A stretch of DNA of 6,142 nucleotides from an uncultured Thiomonas sp. (GTDB taxonomy: Bacteria; Pseudomonadota; Gammaproteobacteria; Burkholderiales; Burkholderiaceae_C): the NCBI GenBank assembly GCA_937927695.1, contig CALBRU010000159.1:1-6142 (forward strand), given 5' to 3'. The notes under the pieces are model-generated. The model had not been told where the DNA came from and ran no database searches. It worked only from the letters and a program-made list of their open reading frames with translations. Of the stretch, positions 1-4,440 are shown piece after piece. A program made the position numbers and the translations under genes. The first letter of the stretch is position 1, and the number at the start of each line of letters is the position of its first letter.

Positions 1-401
1 TCGACCCAGTCTTCGACCGTCACCACGGGGAAGCGGCTGCCCCAAGGCTGGCCGGTTGCGGGGTCGAGGCTCATCGGGCCGGTGGAGCCGAAGCACGAAC
101 CGGGATTGTTGACGCACAGGACGAAAAAACGCTCGGTGTCCAGCGGTTTGCCGGGGCCGATCAGGTTGTCCCACCAACCCAGGCTCTTGGGGTTGCCTGC
201 ATGCGTGCCAGCGGCGTGATGGCTGGCGTTGAGCGCATGACACACCAGCACGGCGTTGCTGCGCGCGGCATTGAGCGTGCCGTAGGTTTCATACATCAAC
301 TCGTAGGCGGGCAGTAGCGCGCCGCTTTGAAGCGGCAGCGGCTGCTCGAACGCCATGCGCTGCGGCGTGACGTCACCGAGGGCTGAGGGCGAAGCACTCA
401 T
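1..401 (-). CDS. metX: Homoserine O-acyltransferase MetX, N-terminal 133 codons (runs off left edge)
   Basis: MetX is a cytoplasmic alpha/beta-hydrolase-fold enzyme that acylates the hydroxyl of L-homoserine, the committed step of methionine synthesis. The visible N-terminus carries family hallmarks: the PAYELMYETYGTLN strand region (about residues 31-44), the VLVCHALNASHHAAG oxyanion/strand motif (51-65), GWWDNLIGPGKPLDT (75-89) and FFVLCVNNPGSCFGSTGP (92-109). The ATG at 401-399 is chosen because AGGA lies 6 nt upstream and the protein begins at the usual distance from the first conserved block. The nucleophilic Ser and the rest of the catalytic triad lie beyond the window, so acetyl-CoA versus succinyl-CoA use cannot be decided; several proteobacterial MetX enzymes are in fact succinyltransferases. 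The gene sits directly behind a predicted SAM-II riboswitch and terminator, consistent with feedback by S-adenosylmethionine. The reading frame is intact as far as seen. Confidence 0.96.
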   Translation of the reverse strand, partial: MSASPSALGDVTPQRMAFEQPLPLQSGALLPAYELMYETYGTLNAARSNAVLVCHALNASHHAAGTHAGNPKSLGWWDNLIGPGKPLDTERFFVLCVNNPGSCFGSTGPMSLDPATGQPWGSRFPVVTVEDWV

Positions 402-407
402 GGGTGT

Positions 408-411
408 TCCT
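408..411 (-). promoter_or_regulatory. metX ribosome binding site
   Basis: AGGA lies 6 nt before the metX ATG and directly after the U-tract of the leader terminator. It supports the start at 401. The site is not within the predicted aptamer pairing, so control looks transcriptional rather than by direct Shine-Dalgarno sequestration, unlike SAM-II examples in which the 3' pseudoknot strand itself contains the ribosome binding site. Confidence 0.7.
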
Positions 412-412
412 G

Positions 413-457
413 AAAAAACAAACCGGCGGCGCTGGCAATGCAGCGAAAACCGCCGGT
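413..457 (-). terminator. Intrinsic terminator in the metX leader (attenuator)
   Basis: On the minus strand ACCGGCGG (457-450) pairs perfectly with CCGCCGGT (429-422), 8 bp. Inside it CGCTG (445-441) pairs with CAGCG (434-430), 5 bp, with a CATTGC hairpin loop and a UUUU bulge on the 5' side. The stem is followed at once by TTGTTTTTT (421-413). This is a classic Rho-independent terminator placed between the SAM-II-like aptamer and the metX start. Because it precedes a gene on the same strand, it most likely works as a regulated attenuator; it would also stop read-through from the upstream ABC transporter operon, which has no other terminator after its last stop codon. Confidence 0.82.
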
Positions 458-460
458 GGT

Positions 461-518
461 CTGCGCTGTTTTAGCGGTATTTGTTACGCGCCCGCAAGCC
501 CAGGGCAAATCGGCGCGT
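461..518 (-). promoter_or_regulatory. SAM-II (metA-type) riboswitch aptamer upstream of metX
   Basis: A SAM-II riboswitch binds S-adenosylmethionine in a classical H-type pseudoknot and turns off methionine genes. Read on the minus strand, the conserved elements occur in the right order. P1 is CGCGCC (517-512) with GGCGCG (492-487), 6 bp. GAUUU (511-507) is the U-rich SAM-contacting strand. CUUGC is at 498-494. AACAAAU (485-479) corresponds to the family's GAUAAAU, and GCUAAAA (475-469) to its GCUAAAAA. Pseudoknot pairing is possible: GCG (495-493) with CGC (476-474), and GCCCUG (506-501) with CAGCGC (468-463) in 5 of 6 positions. The gene behind it, metX, is the classic SAM-II target. The alignment was made by eye from memory of the family; no covariance-model score was available. 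Confidence 0.85.
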
Positions 519-523
519 GGGCA

Positions 524-553
524 AGTATAGGAGCATCTGGGAGGCTGATTCAG
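524..553 (-). promoter_or_regulatory. Putative sigma-70 promoter for the metX leader
   Basis: TATACT (529-524, minus strand) differs from the -10 consensus at one position. A weak -35 candidate, CTGAAT (553-548), lies 18 nt upstream and overlaps the stop codon of the ABC ATPase gene. Transcription starting about 7 nt after the -10 box would begin at 517-518, exactly the first base of riboswitch stem P1. That coincidence is the main support; the -35 match (3 of 6) is poor. Confidence 0.55.
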
Positions 554-1323
554 CCCATCGCCCTGTGCGTTGACCAGTGCGGTGCCAGCAGGGTGCGTTC
601 CAGATGATCTGCGGACAGACCGTAAAGCCGGGCGAGTTGATCGCGGTCGATGCATTGCGCCGGACTGCCCTGGGCGATGAAGCGGCCTGCCTGCATCAGA
701 ATGACGCGCGAAGCCACGACAAAGGCGTGATCCGGATGATGGGTGGTGAACAGCACGGCGCGCCCGTCGTCGCGCAACTGCCCGAGAAGTTCGAGCAGCC
801 GCAACTGATTGCCGTAATCCAGGCTGCTGGCAGGTTCGTCGAGTAGCAGGTAGGGAGCGTCCTGCGCCAGCGCGCGGGCGATCAAGACCTGTTGACGCTG
901 CCCGCCCGACAGCGCCGCGTAGCTGCGTGTGGCCAGGCCTTGCAGGCCGAGCCGGTGCAGGATGGCGTGCACGGCGGCGAAGTCGTCGGCTGCGGGCCGG
1001 GCGATCAGCCCGCGGCTGGCCAGCCGCCCCATCATCACCACGTCGATGACGCTGTAAGCGAACACCAGCCGGTGCTGCTGAGGCACATAGGCGATGCGTC
1101 GGGCACGCTCGGGTGCGGAGAGGGTGAAGAGGTCTTGACCATCGACCTGCACCGACCCGGCATGCGGCGCATGAATGGCGCACAGGGCTTTGAGCAAGGT
1201 GGTCTTGCCGCAGCCGTTGGGGCCGAGCAGCGCCAGCGTCTCACCCGCAGCAAGGCGTAGCTGCACGCCCTTGACGATCTCTTCATGCCCATAGCGGATG
1301 TGGAGTTGTTGTGCGTCGATCAT
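550..1323 (-). CDS. ABC transporter ATP-binding protein, FepC/BtuD type
   Basis: This cytoplasmic ATPase subunit drives import of a metal chelate or corrinoid with the adjacent FecCD-type permease. All nucleotide-binding motifs are intact in the 257-residue protein: Walker A GPNGCGKTT (34-42), Q-loop Q82, signature LSGGQ (138-142), Walker B YLLLDEP (158-164), D-loop SSLD (166-169) and the switch His in TTHH (H195). The length is normal for the iron-siderophore/B12 class (COG1120-like). The start at 1323 is well supported by GAGGAG 6 nt upstream, overlapping the permease stop codon. It is the last gene of the import operon; no terminator follows except the one in the metX leader. The substrate cannot be told from the ATPase. 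Confidence 0.97.
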   Translation of the reverse strand: MIDAQQLHIRYGHEEIVKGVQLRLAAGETLALLGPNGCGKTTLLKALCAIHAPHAGSVQVDGQDLFTLSAPERARRIAYVPQQHRLVFAYSVIDVVMMGRLASRGLIARPAADDFAAVHAILHRLGLQGLATRSYAALSGGQRQQVLIARALAQDAPYLLLDEPASSLDYGNQLRLLELLGQLRDDGRAVLFTTHHPDHAFVVASRVILMQAGRFIAQGSPAQCIDRDQLARLYGLSADHLERTLLAPHWSTHRAMG

Positions 1324-1329
1324 CTTCGG

Positions 1330-1335
1330 CTCCTC
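1330..1335 (-). promoter_or_regulatory. Shine-Dalgarno of the ABC ATPase gene
   Basis: GAGGAG, sharing bases with the permease TGA stop, lies 6 nt before the ATPase ATG. It is the only strong ribosome binding site inside the import operon; the other internal starts appear to depend on overlap or very close spacing. It fixes the ATPase start. Confidence 0.75.
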
Positions 1336-2323
1336 AATCGGCCCAGATCGCCGCGGCGCGTCGCAACACCATGGCGAGCAGCGGCAGCCCGACCAAGGCC
1401 GTTAGAACGCCCAGCGGCAACTCCACGGTGAACGCCGTGCGCGCCACGTCGTCGAGCAACAAAAGGTAGAGCGCCCCCAGCAAGGCAGAGGCTGGCAATA
1501 CCCGGCGGTTGTCCGCTCCCCAAATCAGCCGGGCGATTTGCGGAATCAGCAGACCGACCCAGGCGATCATGCCGGCCAGAGTCACCGACAGCGTGCCCAG
1601 CAAGGTGGCCAGGGCGATGATCCAGGCGCGCGTGGCGCGCACCGGCACGCCCAGCGTGGTCGCCTCTTCGTCGCCCATGCTCAGCACGTTGAGCGCATGG
1701 CCCAAGCCGATGAGGGCGGCGGTGGCCAGCGCCATCAGCGGGGCGGTCAGCCACACGCTATGCGCCGACACGCTGGAGAGCGTGCCCATCAGCCAATAGG
1801 TGATGGCGGGCAGTTTGTCATACGGGTCGGCGACATACTTGGCGGTGGACAACAGGGCGGTGAAAAACGCGCCGGTGATCAAGCCCGCCAGCAGCAGCAC
1901 CACAATGCCACCCAGGCCGACCAGGCGGGCGAGCAGCAGGGTCATGCCCACGGCCAACAGCCCAAAAACAAAGCTGGAAAGCTGAACCTGCCAAAGGGCG
2001 TGACCGAGCAGAATGCCCAGCGCCGCGCCGAATGCGGCTCCGGCCAAACCGCCGAGCACTTCCGGCGAGGCCAGCGGATTGCGAAACAGCGCCTGGTAGG
2101 CCGCGCCCGAGGTCGACAGCGCGGCGCCGATGCACATGGCCGCAACGATCCGGGGCGCGCGCAGCTCCACGATCACCGTCCACAGTTCGGAAGGATGGCC
2201 TGCAAGGCCTTGCCACAGGCGCATGGCCGCTTCAAGCGGCGAGGGCTGATAGCGCCCGAGCAGCAAGGAGGTCGAGGCGCAGAGCCACAAGGCCGAGCCC
2301 AGCAACCAGAAGCGGCCCTTCAT
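1334..2323 (-). CDS. FecCD/BtuC-family ABC transporter permease
   Basis: This inner-membrane subunit probably forms a homodimeric channel for chelated metal or corrinoid import, since only one permease gene is present. The 329-residue protein is hydrophobic throughout, with about ten membrane segments as in BtuC. Family landmarks are RAPRIVAAMCIGAALSTSGA (55-74), LFRNPLASPEVLGG (79-92), the cytoplasmic coupling loop MGDEEATTLGV (216-226), GMIAWVGLLIPQIARLIWG (251-269) and the C-terminal ELPLGVLTALVGLPLLAMVL (301-320). The stretch YVADPYDKLPAITYWLMG (163-180) is shared, as I recall it, with a subgroup usually labelled iron ABC permeases. One oddity is Gln262, where many relatives have His in the PH..R motif. 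The start overlaps the LLM gene stop as ATGA; the nearest purine-rich stretch is over 20 nt away, so translation is probably coupled to the gene upstream. Confidence 0.96.
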   Translation of the reverse strand: MKGRFWLLGSALWLCASTSLLLGRYQPSPLEAAMRLWQGLAGHPSELWTVIVELRAPRIVAAMCIGAALSTSGAAYQALFRNPLASPEVLGGLAGAAFGAALGILLGHALWQVQLSSFVFGLLAVGMTLLLARLVGLGGIVVLLLAGLITGAFFTALLSTAKYVADPYDKLPAITYWLMGTLSSVSAHSVWLTAPLMALATAALIGLGHALNVLSMGDEEATTLGVPVRATRAWIIALATLLGTLSVTLAGMIAWVGLLIPQIARLIWGADNRRVLPASALLGALYLLLLDDVARTAFTVELPLGVLTALVGLPLLAMVLRRAAAIWAD

Positions 2324-3378
2324 GGATGGCCGTGCAATGCGGGGTCTCCCCGATGCGGCGCGGCAGACGAGGCGGGTAAAGACGCAGGCGAGGACTCGGC
2401 CAAGGATGAGGACGCCAGCGGCAAGACCTGGCGCAACAGCCGCTGCATTTGCTCAAGCTGTCGCTCAGGGCGGTCGTCGAGCGGGTTGAATGCCAGGCGC
2501 GGCACCGCGCGTTGTGCCAGCAGGTCGGCGAGCTGCCGGGCGCATTCCTCGGGCGTGCCGACGATGGCGTGCGCCAGACTTTCGCTCTCGTCCATCTCGG
2601 CCATGGGGCCGCGAAAGCCGACCTTCCATTGAGATTGCTTGTTGCGCCGAAAGGCGGCTAGCCACGCCAGGGCATGGCGTCTGGCGGCGTCGCCATCCTC
2701 ATCGATCCACAGCCCGCGCGACAGCAGCGCGTCGGCCGGACGTTGTGCGACGATGCCCCAGTTGATGGCCTGGGCGTCGTAGGTTTCCAGCGGCCAGAAC
2801 TGCGCGCTCATCCAGCCCAGCCCGCGCGAAGCCGCCCAAGCCAGGGTGTCGGGCTCTCGGCTGGCGACGAACAGGGGCAGCGGGAGTTGCGCCGGGGGTT
2901 GCAACACGGCCTCGCCGCCGTACTCGACCGACTGGGGGTGCAGCCGGTCGAGTACGGCGTCCACTACCTCGCGCATCTGCACGCGCGCCGCATCGCTGCC
3001 CCAGCCGAAAGCGCGCTTTTGCGCCTCGAACGGCCCGCCTTTGGCAAAGCCGATGGCGATGCGCCCGGGCGCCAGGTTGGACAGCAGCGCGATTTCCTCG
3101 GCGAGCAGCGAGGGGTTGCGACCTGCGGGCAACACCGCGGCGACGCCGAGCTGGATGCGCTGCGTCCGCGCCGCCCAGTGGGCCAGCAGCAGCAGCGGCG
3201 AGGCGCTCAGGCTTTGCGGGTCGAAGTGGTGTTCGGTGACCCACACCGCCTGCACGCCGATGTGCTCGATCTCCTGCACCAGGGCGGCGCGCTGTTGGAA
3301 AAAGGCGGGGATAGGCTCGTCCGCGGCGGGCTGCATGTGCAGCATCATGCCGATCTGCGGCAGGGGGGAAGCAGGCAT
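2320..3378 (-). CDS. LLM class (bacterial luciferase-like) flavin-dependent oxidoreductase
   Basis: This is a 352-residue TIM-barrel flavoprotein of the luciferase-like monooxygenase superfamily, which uses reduced FMN or F420; FMN is more likely in this type of organism. Visible landmarks are the N-terminal strand PQIGMMLHMQ (7-16), VWVTEHHFDP (45-54) matching the EHHF active-site region of luciferases, GVAAVLPAGRNPSLLAEEIALLSNLAPGRIAIGFAKGG (78-115) and the C-terminal AIVGTPEECARQL (271-283). The fold seems to end near residue 320; a Ser/Ala/Pro-rich tail with three His residues follows (about 321-352) and overlaps the permease start. There is no signal peptide, so it is cytoplasmic. The gene starts 6 nt after the binding-protein stop with no clear Shine-Dalgarno and ends in an ATGA overlap, so it is an integral operon member. 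The substrate is unknown; processing of the imported ligand (dealkylation, desulfonation, chelator cleavage) is an inference from context. Confidence 0.93.
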   Translation of the reverse strand: MPASPLPQIGMMLHMQPAADEPIPAFFQQRAALVQEIEHIGVQAVWVTEHHFDPQSLSASPLLLLAHWAARTQRIQLGVAAVLPAGRNPSLLAEEIALLSNLAPGRIAIGFAKGGPFEAQKRAFGWGSDAARVQMREVVDAVLDRLHPQSVEYGGEAVLQPPAQLPLPLFVASREPDTLAWAASRGLGWMSAQFWPLETYDAQAINWGIVAQRPADALLSRGLWIDEDGDAARRHALAWLAAFRRNKQSQWKVGFRGPMAEMDESESLAHAIVGTPEECARQLADLLAQRAVPRLAFNPLDDRPERQLEQMQRLLRQVLPLASSSLAESSPASLPASSAAPHRGDPALHGHP

Positions 3379-3384
3379 GGCGGG

Positions 3385-4440
3385 TCAATACTTGGTGGGA
3401 TAGTCGGCGGGGTCGGGCGTCAGAATGGCGCGCGCCTGCGCGGCGGAAAGCGTGCGGTTGAAGTACAGCGCGAAAAACGCCTGGGTGCGGGCTTCGATCG
3501 GGGTCTTGAACACCACACGATAGTCTGCGGGAACAACCCGGCTCGCCAGCCAGGGCGCGGCCAGCAGCCGCATGAACGACGGCGGCCGGTCGATCCAGCG
3601 AAACGGCACTTGCGGGGCGAACAGCACATGACCTTGGCGCACCGCGCGCAGCAGCCTCCAGCGCGGCTCGGTCTGGATGGCGCGCATCGCCGGGCCATCT
3701 TGGGTGAGGATCCAGTCGGGGTCTGCGGCCAGGATTTGCTCGAAACTCACCCGCACCATGCCGAAGCGGCGGCCGTCGGTGCAGTGCAAGGCGTTATGCG
3801 CGCCGATGGCAGTGATGACCTCGGCATGGATCGAGCCGCTGCACTCGCTCGCCAGGCCGTCTTCGCCTTCGGCGTAATAGATGCGCACAGGCTTTTGTTC
3901 GGACACGCGCTGGCGCAGCGTGGCCAGATCGTCCGGCGTGGTCTGCGCGTCGGCGGCGAGCGCCTCGCCGCGTGCGGCGATCCCCAGCGCCTGCCCCACC
4001 TGGCGGAAGGCCGCGGGGTAGTCGGCGAGGCTGTCGAGTTTGACCGGGCAGATGGGCAGCCCGAGCTTGCGCAGGGCCGCGGTGCTGGCCTGCGCGCCCA
4101 CCGTCGCGCCGGACACCAGCGCCAGCGTGGGATGCACGCGCAACACCTGCTCCAGGTTGGCGGTCTTGCCCTGGCCGAACCAGCCGCCGAGCACAGGCAG
4201 ATCGAGCACCCGCTGCGGCAGGATTTGCGCAGCCTGCTTGCTCCAGGGAAAGTTCAGCCCCGCCATGCGCTCGGGCGCGAGCGCCAGCAGAAGATAGTTG
4301 TTGACCGGGCTGCTGCCGTACACCGGGCCGCTGGGTGCGCTGGGGCAGGGCGCAGGAGTTTGCCCCAGCGCCAGCGCGCCGTGCAGCAGGAGCGCGGCGC
4401 CGAGCAAAGGAGCGCGCAGCCGAGCGAGAAATCGGCTCAT
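3385..4440 (-). CDS. Periplasmic substrate-binding protein of a metal/chelate ABC importer (COG0614-like)
   Basis: This protein presumably captures the ligand delivered by the TonB-dependent receptor and hands it to the FecCD-type permease. It has 351 residues. Residues 1-26 form a Sec signal peptide with basic residues (R3, R7, R9), a hydrophobic core LLGAALLLHGALAL and probable cleavage near ALALGQ. Helical-backbone metal-receptor features are seen: VYGSSPVNNYLLLALAPERMAGL (40-62), VLGGWFGQGKTANLEQVLRVHPTLALVS (83-110), IYYAEGEDGLASECSGSIHAEVI (187-209), FEQILAADPDWILTQ (233-247) and RWIDRPPSFMRLLAAPWLA (281-299). Relatives with a YYAEG..GL...HAEV segment and a DRPPS motif occur near iron- or nickel-labelled transporters such as Helicobacter CeuE, but the ligand is not proven. 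Four cysteines are present (32, 131, 200, 220). The ATG overlaps the receptor stop as ATGA, indicating translational coupling. Confidence 0.94.
   Translation of the reverse strand: MSRFLARLRAPLLGAALLLHGALALGQTPAPCPSAPSGPVYGSSPVNNYLLLALAPERMAGLNFPWSKQAAQILPQRVLDLPVLGGWFGQGKTANLEQVLRVHPTLALVSGATVGAQASTAALRKLGLPICPVKLDSLADYPAAFRQVGQALGIAARGEALAADAQTTPDDLATLRQRVSEQKPVRIYYAEGEDGLASECSGSIHAEVITAIGAHNALHCTDGRRFGMVRVSFEQILAADPDWILTQDGPAMRAIQTEPRWRLLRAVRQGHVLFAPQVPFRWIDRPPSFMRLLAAPWLASRVVPADYRVVFKTPIEARTQAFFALYFNRTLSAAQARAILTPDPADYPTKY

Noticed and set aside
402..549. Cobalamin riboswitch linking the BtuCD-like transporter to this region
   Set aside because: The intergenic region is short and lies downstream of the transporter. 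I saw no recognisable cobalamin-riboswitch B12-box, whereas the conserved segments match SAM-II elements in order.
398..1183. A 261-codon minus-strand frame overlapping the ATPase gene and the metX leader
   Set aside because: It is Arg/Ala-rich with no domain, out of frame with the motif-complete ATPase, and its end covers the riboswitch and terminator.
1538..2632. A 364-codon plus-strand open frame opposite the permease
   Set aside because: The low-complexity Gln/Gly/Arg/His composition and full overlap with a clear FecCD permease mark it as a reverse-strand shadow.
4341..4440. Lipoprotein signal at Cys32 of the binding protein
   Set aside because: The residues before Cys32 (TPAP) do not form a lipobox, and Cys32 lies several residues past the hydrophobic core. 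A normal Sec signal peptide fits better.
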